Assembly (NCBI GenBank): GCA_008508345.1
Contig: QNGE01000277.1
Span: 186,001 to 250,000 of the forward strand
Origin: Paragonimus westermani
Taxonomy: Eukaryota > Platyhelminthes > Trematoda > Plagiorchiida > Troglotrematidae
DNA: 64,000 bases
Reading direction: 5' to 3'
A program made the position numbers and the translations under genes. How positions within the stretch are numbered: position 1 is the first letter of the stretch; the number at the start of each line of letters is the position of its first letter. Below are positions 46,771 through 58,599 of the stretch, in pieces. The notes below the pieces were generated by a model. The model was not told where the DNA came from and did no database searches. It saw only the letters and a program-made list of their open reading frames with translations.

Positions 46771-47844
46771 GGCGCGTTCCGAAGGCACACGACAATCAAA
46801 TGACCCAGAGTTACCAAACTAACCCGGATGAACAAAACCTATGAAGTCAGGTATGTCTACTACAGTGGTAAATATCATTCTTAATCTATTCGTAGTCACT
46901 ATCTACCGGCAAAATCAGTCCCACAAAAATGTGCTACTCACCGAAGTTTCTCATTATCCGTTGGCCAGTAGAGTAGGAAAGATAGGCTGAGGCATGGCCT
47001 ACGCTTGGCCAACTTTGCCAAGTCAGCCACGCTTTTGCGGGGCACCTGTCGCGCACTTGGTTTGAATGTTCGTCTAGCAGGTGAGGCGGACGTTTTGTTT
47101 CCGATTACTCGTGCAACACGGATACACGAGGGTTAGCACCATACAGATGTGAGCGTTCCGATGATACTCCTGTAAAAGGGAATAACGGAAACAGACATGG
47201 GCAAAAGACCTAATAGGATTCGCACGCAACTTGAACAACCGAAGACCAAAATAGCGACGACAACAACACGGCGGCACGCTGCGTTGGGCAGGAAAGGTTC
47301 GCAATGACTACCAGGAGGGAGAGGGTAGATCAACGAGAAAGTATTTAATGAAGGCATTAGTGTGGCCACTGACTTCCCAAACAACGCACAACAATCGTCA
47401 GACATTCAACGCAAGCAGCCACTCTAACAGAGGCACGTGATACCAGAATGGTTTCTCAAAATTCAGTTGGTTGCGAATTGAGTGTTTAGCATGACTATTT
47501 TCCCTTTCACCTGAACCTTGCTCCCTAGCAACGTCCTTATCTTCTGCTTTTTTGAAAAAGTCTGTGGATCCTTTATCTCTCTTGACGTGACTGTCAGCAT
47601 GTCTCACAGTCCTCTCTTCCATGGCCTGAAGTCATACGTCTATGGGTCGAAAGCCTTCAATCAGTGGCGCGAAATCACCGGGCAACGCCGCCCTCAACTT
47701 CGATCCACTTAAGTACACCTGAACGGAGGGCAGACATTCCTTGACCTGGAGTCTTCAACACGCACTGGCTAAGTGTTGAGCCTGCTGCTAAACTTTCGTG
47801 TATTTTTATGGCAGTATAGTTTAAGTGCACAGCAGACCGGGGTT
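46771..47844. other. Unassigned stretch
   Basis: Short ORFs on both strands, including 47398-47622 minus with a charged Lys/Glu/Arg-rich text, but no recognisable motif. It may include more of the Gypsy LTR on the left and the 3' end of the BEL/Pao remnant on the right. Confidence 0.35.
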
Positions 47845-48720
47845 CTATTTCAGGAGTAGCAAATCCCTTGGTCTTGAGACCAAGCGACCGTGCGGATCAC
47901 CGTAGACTGAAACTAAAGGCCTATCATCAGAATTCTCCCGAATTCCGCTGAAAGAGTGTATGGGGCTAAACCTGACATCACCATCTTCCTCAATACAGCC
48001 TGCGTGACTCGTCAAGTCGTATAAATCATGCGCTTCCATGTCCTGCTATAATGACTATCAGCGGCGGAATGAAATACCAGTGAACACCACCAACCGCCGA
48101 AGTCCCATGAATTCTGTCTTGGTCTAAGTCATTCAACGACCCATCGGTGTCTGGGTTAGCGACCACTAACTTAAACCACTTATCGCTGTGAATAAATTCC
48201 GGCACACTCATCCGCTACTGAACCTCGTTAGAACCATTGGGAATAGGTCCGTTGCCGCCGACCATGCCATCTTTAAATGAAGAGCTCTTGTCTTTAAATA
48301 AGTGAAGAAGCGGTGACTGTTTTTCATAGGCGCTTCTCAGTTCGAACGTTCAGAGGTCCAAAATCATCCACACCGCAAACCGCAAACATGGCGCAACCAA
48401 GTGTTGTGTGACCAACGGAAAGCGAGGTCATCACCTGCTGGCGTCGTTTTCTTGCAAACATTTTGCAATCCATCCATTTTTGCAGCACGTGGCGCACATC
48501 AACCACACTCTGGACAATCCAAAACCTCCTTCGGATGGGCGAAAAAACGTGGTTAATTCCCATGCGACCATCAATCTCATGATGGTTCCTTAGAGCGATA
48601 TCAGTAACCAACCCACAAGGCGGTAGTATCATCGTTTGATTACCATGGCATAACCCTGCTGAAACCGTTCTGCCGAGACACAGGAAATCGTTTATTGTGA
48701 AAAGGCTTTAGTCATGGCAG
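47845..48720 (-). pseudogene. BEL/Pao retrotransposon integrase remnant
   Basis: Minus-strand frames match the BEL/Pao integrase. From about 48700 a worn CLGRTVSAGLC comes first, then ILPPCGLVTDIALRNHHE, GINHVFSPIRRRFWIVQS and a Cys-containing VLQKWMDCKMFARKRRQQVM (48632-48324). The core follows with IHSDKWFKLVVANPD and LNDLDQDRI (48211-48026), and the end NSDDRPLVSVYGDP with RPRDLLLLK (48039-47845), which matches the family's 'DDPRDL-LTP-HLLLLR' close. The segments lie in three frames with stops between them. Gag, protease and RT are not seen to the right, so this is a truncated copy. Confidence 0.85.
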
Positions 48721-49145
48721 TACACCCCGTCGGCTGTCGGCTTTGATTTTAAATACAGGACTTGCTGAACTCTTGCGCTTGTTAACGTTTGGCGTTTGGC
48801 TGGTGTGACCTGGAGATTGACCAGACTGCGTTTTGTCGACGTGAATGCGTTCATTAGTGCTCTAAGGGAGGAGAGGAAAAGAGAACTGACAAATCCCGGT
48901 AACCGCGAACGCCGAAACTAAATCACTTTTCGATTAGTACAAAGTGGGAGAAAGGTTGTCGCGACATGTATCTAACTAACAAAAAAGTGGTTGGCGCTTG
49001 GTTCGAAAATGGCCAGTTATTATTGCGTGCTAGTGCATATCCAGTTTTCACCATTTGATCACTGAAATTTGCGCATTATTTGTTGTATTTTGTCATATTC
49101 ACTTGCTTTGAGACTTTTTGAACATAACCCATTGATAGAAGCTGA

Positions 49146-49148
<3 letters not shown>
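48721..49148. other. Unassigned stretch before a microsatellite
   Basis: I see no coding signal. Further BEL/Pao sequence might be expected here but is not readable. Confidence 0.4.

Positions 49149-49206
<58 letters not shown>
49149..49206. repeat. (AAT)n microsatellite ending at an undetermined base
   Basis: About 19 uninterrupted AAT units run straight into an n at 49207. A sequence join placed at the end of a pure trinucleotide tract is typical of an assembly break. Confidence 0.97.
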
Positions 49207-49207
49207 N

Positions 49208-52185
49208 GTATGTTGTCGAGCGAACACCTTCGGAGGCAACCTGTCAAATTAGCAATAATGAAAATAATAACGTTATATTTTTTGACGCATTTGTGGGAAA
49301 CACGCTCAGGAGAGCGTGAGAAGTGTACAACTTTTCATGCATGTACAAACCTGAACACCAAATTTGAACATTGTACGATAAGTCAGCTATGGGAATAGAG
49401 CAACAAAACAGACATATAAAGGGAAAATTCATGTTTAGGTAGAAGTCTGAGCTACATATTTCTAAGACGATAGCAGATGGGATCTGCAAAATTGGATAAA
49501 ATAATTGATTTGTTACATCAATTGGGAATCCATAAGGTGATCACTGGCTTAATGCTCAAGGTCGCGCCAAAAAAGGGGTGGTTAAAGGATGGAGGGGATG
49601 TATCGGCGAAAAATTTGATCATTATTCCATGTAGGTAGTCCCAGGAAAATGTTCAGAAATTTTTTTCATGATGTGAGCTAGGTGAGGACGCATATACTTT
49701 CGTAGGAAACGCATGGACCTCCCGAGCAGACGTTATTCTTCGCTCAAATTCCAAAGGATTTTAAGGAGCTCGCGATATGCCTCACCGTTGCGAAATTTTG
49801 AGCGTCCAGGCGGGGTGGAATGTTTTATCGCGCGGGATATATCAGCGGAACAAAGAATGGAAAACGGGATCACGCGGTAAACGGGAGAACATAAAGCTGA
49901 TTATGTGAGCTATGACAAACAATGGAACATATGATATTCTGGCATAACCTTCTATGTTACGTTAATAGCATTGTGTTAATTGATGAAACATATACCATGA
50001 GCGAAGAGTTGTCATCAAATAACACAAGAATAAATCGATTATAAGCTTTCCCTGGTATACGATTACTGCCGGATTTAAATGTTAATTATCTCTGTACGGC
50101 CGGTATAGAGAATGAGGATAATGTTTGACAATACCGAGAGGTTGCCGGGTGGTCTATCATTGGAGAAGAAGGAACAGTTGCAACTCAAGGTTACTATGCA
50201 GTCATGGGACGAACAGGTTGAGTTTTCCAAACAATTTTACCATGCTCAACTTTTGCATGGTGGTTTACAACACAGACACACAAGCTATCAATTAGAATGG
50301 GGTTAGGGTGTACCAGGATGATTGGGTTGTTACTAACGGGCGTGTATACTGGCACCTATGGGTGTTGACTATAGACACGTTTTTCTATTCGCTGGCAAAT
50401 CTAAAAGTACACCTATCCTGAAATTGGTTCGAGGGGTGCGTGACTTAACATCACGCAACACAGAGGGTTTTTCGTCAGATGTTATTAGGTTCGTTCTCAA
50501 ACACAACGTCCTCAGAGAAGTAGAGCTTGAAAATGGACATGAAGTTCGTCAATGTTAGGATAGTTTCTAAGCTTCGTTTGAATCGATGTATATTCTCATT
50601 GGATCTAATTGCATACAGGAGTTCGTTTCAAATTCAAGAGTATTTTTCTAGGAAAAATTTGAGCGCAGTTTTTTCCGGGATTTAAGAGTTGTCGAGGGTA
50701 AGTCCCTGTTTCTGAGGTTATACTTCGACCCGTGTTGTAAGCGAGTCGCGAAGCTAACGGTGACTTTACTACTATAAACCAGATTATACATGAGTGAAAA
50801 GTTAAGCTTGAGTTGCGTTAACAAAATAGGATCGAGTGCAAGCGTCCGGCAGCGTTCTCTGTAGCTCTGAGAAGACGGACAACATAATAAGCTTTTCGTA
50901 AATGTACGTTGCAGGCTTTCCAGAGTTAGTCATTCAGACTTACGCAGGTGGCCATATATGATCGTGCAGTACTCAACCAGGTGTCGTACACACAGTTTAT
51001 TAAGGTGTAATAGTGCAGCAGATGGGAAGAATGAGTGGTTAATATAACCTATCCTCCGTCTGGTTTTAGCGACTAGGAAAGATGTGTTCTACGAAGTTTA
51101 ATGATTATGGGTAGCGTAAACCCAGGTCAAGTACTGAGTTGGCGGTTGATATGCTGTGCCCATCCAGCTTTATAGAGCCATCTGGTACGTCACAACCATG
51201 CTCAACCATAGTGGATAGCCTGCCACATTTGATAACTTGACATATATCGTTTATATATATGAGAAAGAGTAACGGTCCCGGACCACTTCTTTGTATCACC
51301 CTATTAGTGACTTGTCTGGACTCTGAGCTATTGTCTCATATTTTCACTGTTTGTGTGTGACCTGTAAGATGAGGAAAACCAGTTAAGCGATGGATCAAGT
51401 ATACCAAAGGATGCTATTTTGAGCAGAAGGCGCTTATGAGGCACACGATCGAAAGCCTTCGCCATGTCCAACACCATAATGATACTCGCCTCACCAGCGT
51501 CAATAGATTCTGTCATATGGTTAAGAAATTCTAGTTGGCATGTCATGCGAGAACGCTTGTTGAGAAACCCATGCTGGGAATGGTTTATAAGGTTTCGTAA
51601 TAACAGGAGTTCGACCATGCGATATTTCATTATCCTTCCCAACATCCTAGAAAAAACTGAAGTATGGTTAATGGGACGATAATTGTTGACGTCCTGCCGC
51701 GAGCCACTTTCATAGCGGGGCTCACCCGTGGAGTTTATCCACTGAAGAAGTAAGAAACCGGATGTTGGAAAAGGTGTTTAAATGTAAGGCAGAAGTGGAG
51801 GGATGTCTTCTCCTCCGTATTGTAGAGCAACGGGATGAACGCCACCAGGACCGGGTAGGTGAGAAGGTTTTCATGATAGCTAACGGAGAGCGTATGAGCC
51901 CTGCATCAACACGGATATGGCTTAGAAACGTACCTGTACTTAGAGGATGAAGTGGGATTAGTATGTGTCCTTCAATTCTGAAGGAAGCAGCAAAACATGA
52001 ATTAAAAACCTCACAGATCGTTACAGAATCATCTACAGCGGTTTTTTATGCAGTGTCACTACTGAGATGGCAGGGTCTCTCCCACAATTCCTGCATCTCA
52101 TTAACTGCAGCAACTGCGCACGTTTTTCTTCACTCATGTGGAACATTTTGGTTCAATATTGTATAACATTGAACATTTTGTGCAT
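49208..52185. repeat. N-bounded block, reverse complement of 39672-42649
   Basis: The block starts immediately after n at 49207 and ends immediately before n at 52186. It matches 39672-42649 inverted, base for base in length, with at least one substitution (50440). It therefore holds, reversed, the 3' half of LINE copy C, the unassigned segment and the first bases of the Gypsy integrase tail. Its ORFs (for example RT at 51328-51645 minus) are duplicates and should not be counted as extra genes. Confidence 0.97.
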
Positions 52186-52299
52186 NGACAAAACAAAATC
52201 GTCTAGGTCAAGGTCTAATTAACGTCCAAAAACAGGGTAAGTTGAATGCAGAAGGGTTAACAATTGGGGGACTAAGGTTGGGTCGGATTTTCACCTGAT

Positions 52300-53635
52300 T
52301 TCAATTCACAATGTGATACAGGTTTACCTCACGGTTCAGTCATTGCCCGTCTACAATTTCGGATGTACAAAAATGACTTGACGAACAACCTAGTCAAACC
52401 ATGTTGCCTGTATGTTGTATCTGTATTCGGGCTCCATCCGTTTAATGCCTTACGGACAATAACAATGATAGTGAGAACAAGTGATTCAGTAGAAGAGCAT
52501 AGTGTATTGTCGCATTTACAAGCATTCGAGTAATTTTAACGTACATGGAGGAGTGAGCCGTTGGTCGTTGAAGCCGCGGCCAATCAGAACACACTTCGGG
52601 CCTTGGCACGAACGTGGGGCACACAGGCGGCCTTGACGCGTATACAACACCGTATGCAGATGATAGTAAGCTGATTGGAAGATGGTCGGGCTAGGACGCC
52701 CTCCAGGAGAACAGTTTGAACATCTGCGAATGAATTGATAAACAGATTGGGAATAACACAACGTTACGTGCAAGTTGTAATACCCTACGTTTAAACCAAC
52801 TCAGGTGGCATTCCTCAAGAGTGTTGTAATCGATTACAGCACTCCTGAGGAAGACCACCCGAGGTGGTTGAAACGTAGGATATTAAAACTTGCTCGTAAC
52901 TTTGTGTTATTCTCAATCTGTTTATCACTAACGTGTTAACCATGACGCCCAAACTATTCAACTTCATTCGTACTACATATGGTGCGTATATCTTACACCT
53001 GCGAATAAACTTTGACGTGATGCTCAAAAACCATACCCTTGCTGATGCTTTACAAGCGTCTTCCCCGTATCTGAGCGATTCACATGGACAAACGGTCGAA
53101 CTAACAACTAACTGGCGAACGACAGACTTGTCTATCCAAGTCGCGAATATGTTTACTCCGTCTGCCAAGTGTACTGCGACGGTGACAAAAACATGACAGA
53201 CGTTAAATCGGCTTAAATCTGCGTTTGCTCTCCCAGGCTTAGTAACCACCAATTTACTGTGCTCCGCCATGTTCAGCCGATACCTAATATAATTGGAAAG
53301 GCACAGAGGCTCACTACACAAACGATGCGGGGTTGGAGAGGTCTAAGCTACCGAGTCCAGTTAAGTTCGTTGAACGTATTCTCGCTGGAACATCGGAGGG
53401 TGAATGCAGACCTTGTTGAAATGTACAGAATTATCCACCATACGGGCACGTGTCCCAAGATTTTTGTGATGCGTCAGGACAGAGATTTAAGAGATCACAA
53501 GTTAGCAGTCAGAAAAACAAGATCATGATTAGCTGTTCGATCTAACCTGACAGTCAACTCGTGGTACAAGTTGCTCTCTAAGATTGTGGAGGCTTTGAGC
53601 GTTACTGCACTCGAAAAAGTGTTATAATGATAATA
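52300..53635 (+). pseudogene. CR1-group LINE RT remnant (duplicate of 59463-60798)
   Basis: Plus-strand text follows RT order. TGLPHGSVIARLQF with KNDL (about 52322) comes first, then PYADDSKLIGRW (about 52650, catalytic Asp pair present) and DALQENSLNICE. The hairpin interrupts the sequence. After it come DLSIQVANMFTPSAKCTA (about 53135), RGLSYRVQLSSLNVFSLEHR (about 53335) and DLVEMYRIIH, and finally SWYKLLSKIVEAL. These are the palm, thumb and C-terminal signatures of CR1/L2-type LINEs. Stops and frameshifts are frequent. Confidence 0.75.
52737..52926. repeat. 190-base near-perfect hairpin inside the LINE RT
   Basis: The two 95-base arms (52737-52831 and 52832-52926) meet without a spacer at the palindromic centre GTAATCGATTAC. 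I count 12 mismatches and no indels between the arms. It separates RT sequence before and after it, so it looks like an inserted foldback element or an inverted dimer of a 95-base unit. No protein is encoded. Confidence 0.9.
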
Positions 53636-54272
53636 ACGTATATTTCTCAATCCATGTGCGGGAAGCACGCTAGTTTATGCGCGATCACCGCAGATATTTA
53701 CAAATTATGCAAAAACGAATAAGTAATTAGTAGCAAAACGTGAGGCCTTCCGTGAAGAAGGACGTGGTCGCACGGCAAATGAATGCAGTTCATGAAAAGT
53801 TTGACGCACACAACAGAGAAGGAGACATTTCGGTCGCTTCACAGATTCAGTCACAAAAATGGGATGTTACACTAATTTACCTTCTACAAGGTCGTGTAAT
53901 GGACAATTTTTTAAATGGTTCAAATTCGCTCCGGGAAGAATCCCCAAATGCATCTTTAGGGTGCTTCGCCGTCAGGGGACAAAATTGGCCTCCGGAACAT
54001 GACGGCTTTGGCGGGGCAAAGGGAAAAACCCAAAAATCCAGCGAACGATTGGGCAGATTCCAACGCAGGATTTCGTCGATTCCCCGAGAAACGCCGAAAA
54101 GTTGAACATCTCGCGAACCATTCAGCTGAGACGAGGTTCGATGCGCCCATCCATAGCAGAAANCATGCTCAGTTTCCATTACCAATGTATTCGTAGATCA
54201 GGCTAGAATATAAGGGAATTAGAGGTCGGAATAGCGAAACTACACGGTAGAAACGAGGAGTTTGCCGAAATT

Positions 54273-54956
54273 TTGCATAAATTAGATCCGCTGTTGTGCA
54301 TTATAAATACCTCAAGTAAAATCAGCCATCAGGCCACCCCTAGTTACAAAGACCTCGTAGCCACCGAAACACTTATTGATAGTGTGACTACAAAAATGTA
54401 CAAGCGGTTACACTGTGCAAGCAAAGTGGTGATGTTGTACGTATCTGAAAGAATTCCTCTGTTGTCGGCAAAAAGAATCTTACTCAAAGCCTGTAAAACC
54501 GAAGAACAAGAGTGTTACTGTTCAAGACTTCGCAGGAAAGTACGGCAGAAGCACTGTCCGTTGTTGCTGCAGTTCACAAGTGAACTTGTAGCGAACGAAT
54601 TTGTCAGAAGACAAGAGGAAATTAGGCGTAGCACAAAGTTTAAGTCCACAAAAATGTTCCGTGATAAGACGCCACTCCAAAGGGAAATATTGCGGAACAC
54701 TATTTCCAGAGAAAATAACACAGTCAACAACCTCACTGATCTGAGCGTAGATCTCGACTGCTCCATGAGTTCTGTGAACCAGCAACTTACAGCTGAAAAC
54801 GCCGTTGCGTTCTGGTCCAGGCGAACACTGAAGAACAAGTCACGTCTATATCTGATAACGCCAGGCGCGTTCCAGTTTCCGCAACGAAACTCATGGCTGT
54901 TGCTAAAAACACATCCCTTAGTGCTCAACGTCTTCCTCTGTCAACTGCAGCCTTGA
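54273..54956 (+). pseudogene. LINE copy B ORF1 protein
   Basis: The longest open stretch is 227 codons. Preceding sequence in the same frame back to about 54200 (VGIAKLHGRNEEFAEILHKL) looks like a coiled coil. The centre (residues about 45-115) resembles the RRM-like domain of LINE ORF1 proteins, with KVVMLYVSERIPLLSAKRIL and LLLQFTSELVANEF strands. The C-terminal part is polar and Ser/Thr-rich. Such proteins bind LINE RNA. The 5' end is cut by the undetermined base and the frame shifts near 54.95 kb into 54893-55120. Copy A has no counterpart of this gene. Confidence 0.7.
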
Positions 54957-55593
54957 CTAGAAAGAGCCTTAGAACTAAGGCATCCATAGTAACTCAGAAC
55001 ACTAGAAGAAGCGGCTTAAATACCCCTGATAGTGACGCAGCTGCGCGAGCAGGGCCATCCACTTCTCCTCCGTTATATGGAGTAGTCGGAAATACCAACG
55101 GCAGGTTCAAAATAACTTAGCAATGCTTTAAATCAACAGTGAGACATGCAATGTATTTCCCAGAGCACAGTATTTCGGATTTGCAATATAAGAAAAAACC
55201 AAAAGAAAGTTACAAGTATCATGAAGGTGAATTTGAAAACCACATTCTAAGAAACAACGCTCCGCATGTAAAACCGCACAATTTGTCTTCCACTGTTTCC
55301 AGGTCGAATATGCTACGGATCACGGTTACCATACATTATCCGATAGCTCCGTAGTAACTCATTCCCCTGACCAAAATATGAGTGCTACCAGGAACCAAGT
55401 TCTCAACATGTATACCCCAGCAAGCACGTCATCACCTTATTATGTCAACAACACAAACGTATGCCAAACCAGTCTTTTTTTAATGTACCCCCGATATTTC
55501 ATCAACCGCCACCTGGTCCCTCTCCCTTAGTCCCACTCTGCCATCCCTCCATAATGGCACTCTTCCAGCACTTCCTATCATGGAGCCAAACGT

Positions 55594-58500
55594 TTGAGAC
55601 ATCCACTCGAATATGAGCAGAAACTCGGTTCATTCCTTAGATCAGGCCTTCCCATCCGATATTTCGCAGCCACTGCACCATCTGTCATGAAGTTCTTCAG
55701 CAGTCAATCTGCTGTATCTGACGAAAAGAATTTCGTAAGTTTATTACTAATGAACGCGAGATCGTTGGTTAGTAAGACGCACATTTTGAAACTCTTTGTC
55801 TTTTCATCTAATCCCCATATAATTCTCGTACCTCAGACATGGTGCTCTCCTGGCACCCCTGACAGTCAGATGAGCATCGTAGGATATCACATGTTTCGTA
55901 GGGATCGTCTCGCAAGACAAGGAGGGGATGCATCATTTACCTAATGGAGCAATCTTCCGCAGTCACACTTGATGAGTCATTACTTCCTAAACCCGAGCAC
56001 CCGTCGTGGTTAGTGATCTCTATTGGTTCTCGCGCGCTACTTATAGGATGCATCTACAGGCTGCTTAATGCTACCAGCAATGATTTGACTGACCTTATGG
56101 AGATAATGAACTATGTGTCCAACATGCCTCCTGAACACAAACTAGTAGGCGGTGACTTTCACTTGCCTAATATCCCTGGACCTCATTCTCTGCTCCAGCA
56201 AAACAGGCCGAATTCCTTTCATGCATTCAGCTGAATGGTTGGAACCAACATGTCCTAACGACCGCTAGAAAGGGGCGCATTTTGGATCTTATAGTCACCA
56301 TAGGTATTTCGTATGTGAAGATACCTGTTCTACAACAATTCCCAAGAAGCGACCATAATGTCGTCGAATGTCCGTTTACTTTCAATATGGCTACCAAAAC
56401 GACCGTTGTATTCTACCGTCCGATCAAGTTCATTGATTGGAATGCCTTTTTCCCCCTACTAAGATCCTTGAATTGGAATACCTTCTTTTGCATATTAGAC
56501 CCAAGCATAGCGGCCGGAGAATTTATCAGACATTCAACGTTTTGTATCGACGTTTTGGCCCCCGCTAAACCAACACGTGTCGGTTCGTAGGTACAAGGTA
56601 AAATCCTTACTGCGAAAGAGACGGACAGACTTAAAATGCTTAAGTCGAGGTACGAAAGAACACTAGACTTTTCCATGGTGATGCAAATAAGTGAAATGTT
56701 TGAACACATAGAACGTCAGACGCAACTCCGTCAAATAAACGGAGAGAAACTCGCGCTCCGCAGTAAGCAGAGATGCACGAAACCGGTGCAACTATTGAGA
56801 CGGAGAAATTCCATGAGGGACCCTGCTGTAAGAATCATTACTCTCAAAGACAAAACGGTTGTCGATGACTCTGTAGCGATGTGCGAAATCTGTGACTCAC
56901 ATTTTCCTGCCTCGTTTAGCATAGAAAGCTCCTCATTATCTGCTAATATCCCGTCGAAAACAGATAAAGTTTTCAGTAGTGTTCTAATAGAGGTTCGAAG
57001 TGTTCGTCCACAGTTAGTTAGCATTAAGCCCTCAATCCGTCTTGGACCATATGGTATCGCACCAATGGTCTTCAAGCAGGCAGGTGAGGATATACCCATC
57101 CTCTTACTCAATTTGTTCAACTTACCACTTTTATGCAGCACTTCCCCTCCTCAGTAGGAAACCTCAATCATTATGTTTCGTCACAAGAGTGGTCCAAGAC
57201 AGGACGTTTGTAACCATCGTCCCATCAGCCACACGTCAATCTGCTCGAGAATCTTTGAAAGGGTAATAGAGGTGCACATAGTCGAGTTCTTGAGGACACA
57301 AAACCTTATAAACCCTTCACAGCACGGTTTCCTTGGTAAACGCTCTTGTATGACATGTCAGCTGGAATTCTCAAATCATATATCGACGTCCGTCGACGCA
57401 GGAAATGTGATACTTATCATACTCTCGGACATGCAAAAGGCTCTGGATCGTGTGCCTCATAAGCGCCTCTTGATCAAAATAGCATCTATTGGCATACAGA
57501 ATCCCTTGAATGGCTGGCTGTCGTCATACCTTGAAGGTCGCACTCAAACAGTCAAAATAGAAGAGCGCTGCTCAACACCAAAATCAGTGACTAGTGGTGT
57601 GGTCCAAGGAAGCGTCCTGGGTCCGTTGCTCTTCTTAATGTACATAAATGGCTTATGCGACGTTATTAAACATGGCAATCCCTCTCTTTTTGCTAACGAT
57701 ATCAGAATGGTTAACACATTCCGCCTGAGCAGTAACATCAGTTTCTGTCTACAAAATATACCACAGGACCTGTCATCATTGCTTTTGTTGTGAAGAACAT
57801 GGCTGATGTGGTTCTCAACGGGCAAATCGAACATCATCACTCATGGTTGTAAATTACCCTATGACTCCATCTCACTAGATGGTTGTAATATTGATACAGC
57901 CACTTTGGTAAGAGATCTAAGAATACGGTACTCAAGCTCCCTCCATTTCTCTGAACAAGTATGCTTCCAGGTAGCAAAAGCCAGAACAATAGGCTGTATC
58001 AAAAAACGTTCAGTCTACCAGCTACGAAGCTGACGATCCACAACATGTATGCTCGGCCTCAACTCGAGTATTCCACTTCCGTTTACTACCATCTACGCAA
58101 GTCTGATAAACTTGTGTTAGAAAACCTTCAGCGATCGTTTACCAAAAGCTTATCAGGATATTCTTCTTTGCGCACCTGTAGACAACGCTGTGAGAAACGT
58201 GCTATTGATCCACTTTAGCTGCGTAGGCTAAGTTGGAACCTGACCCTGATGTATGAACTCATACATTCGGATGTGATTACCACAGCGTTCGCCGTCCACT
58301 TACAACACAGCCCTACATATAGTCTAAGAAGTAAGGGTTCCACCTTGCCAACCCTGATATCCCGGGAAAACATAGTGCAACCTTCTTCCTTTCAAAGTAT
58401 TCTTACGTTTGTAATAGACTTCCAAATGATGCCCGAATCAGTCACAACGTTCAGCGTTTTAAGAAGGTTTGGGCGGCTATCTTACGTTAACAAACACATT
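55594..58500 (+). pseudogene. LINE copy B pol: endonuclease and RT, broken
   Basis: The endonuclease opens at 55594, with LLMNARSLVSKTHIL, FRRDRLARQGGDA (near 55895), VGGDFHLPN (near 56150) and RSDHNVVE (near 56355). The linker is at 56636-57157. The RT is at 57173-57793, with NHRPISHTSICSRIFERV, DMQKALDRVPHKRLL, SGVVQGSVLGPLLFLMYING and LFANDIRMV. The last is the FADD box with the first catalytic Asp changed to Asn, and in ALDRV the usual AFD Phe is Leu. The thumb and C-terminal parts (57806-58500) follow in other frames. Stops fall at 55.94, 56.23, 56.59, 57.16 and 57.79 kb; those before the deleted RT part are shared with copy A. Confidence 0.88.
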
Positions 58501-58599
58501 GTCTATGTTCAAACTCTGTGTATCCCCTGGTGACCTTTTTGAGTGTGGTCCGGGAAACATTTAACCGTCAGATGCGCATTACGTGGCCAACGACCCTAA

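Larger units (their letters stand above)
52187..54162. repeat. N-bounded block, reverse complement of 58936-60911
   Basis: It lies between n at 52186 and n at 54163. Corresponding ORFs in the two places have identical translations and constant coordinate sums, so length is conserved without indels. It contains a CR1-group RT remnant, the 190-base hairpin and part of the 3' repeat, truncated at 54162 where the matching sequence elsewhere continues normally. Confidence 0.97.
54164..58588 (+). mobile_element. CR1/Jockey-like LINE, copy B
   Basis: The element starts at or beyond the undetermined base at 54163, so its 5' end is missing or unplaced. It contains ORF1, endonuclease, RT and a 3' tail, ending near 58588 where similarity to copy A stops. 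It is the longer of the two closely matching copies and retains the 816 bases of RT and 80 bases of endonuclease lost from copy A. Multiple stops and frameshifts make it inactive. Confidence 0.85.

Noticed and set aside
49069..49398. 109-codon ORF containing a long Asn (or Leu) run
   Set aside because: It is a translation of the (AAT)n microsatellite running across an undetermined base.
51105..51645. RT ORFs at 51105-51299 and 51328-51645 as an additional LINE
   Set aside because: They are identical to the ORFs at 40558-40752 and 40212-40529 and belong to the N-bounded inverted duplicate.
52845..52885. Hammerhead-ribozyme-like boxes (CTGAGGA ... GAAAC) in the hairpin arm
   Set aside because: The two boxes are spaced around a short stem, but stem II pairs only with a bulge, and stem I does not pair whichever permutation is tried. 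The boxes are explained by the repeat arm itself.
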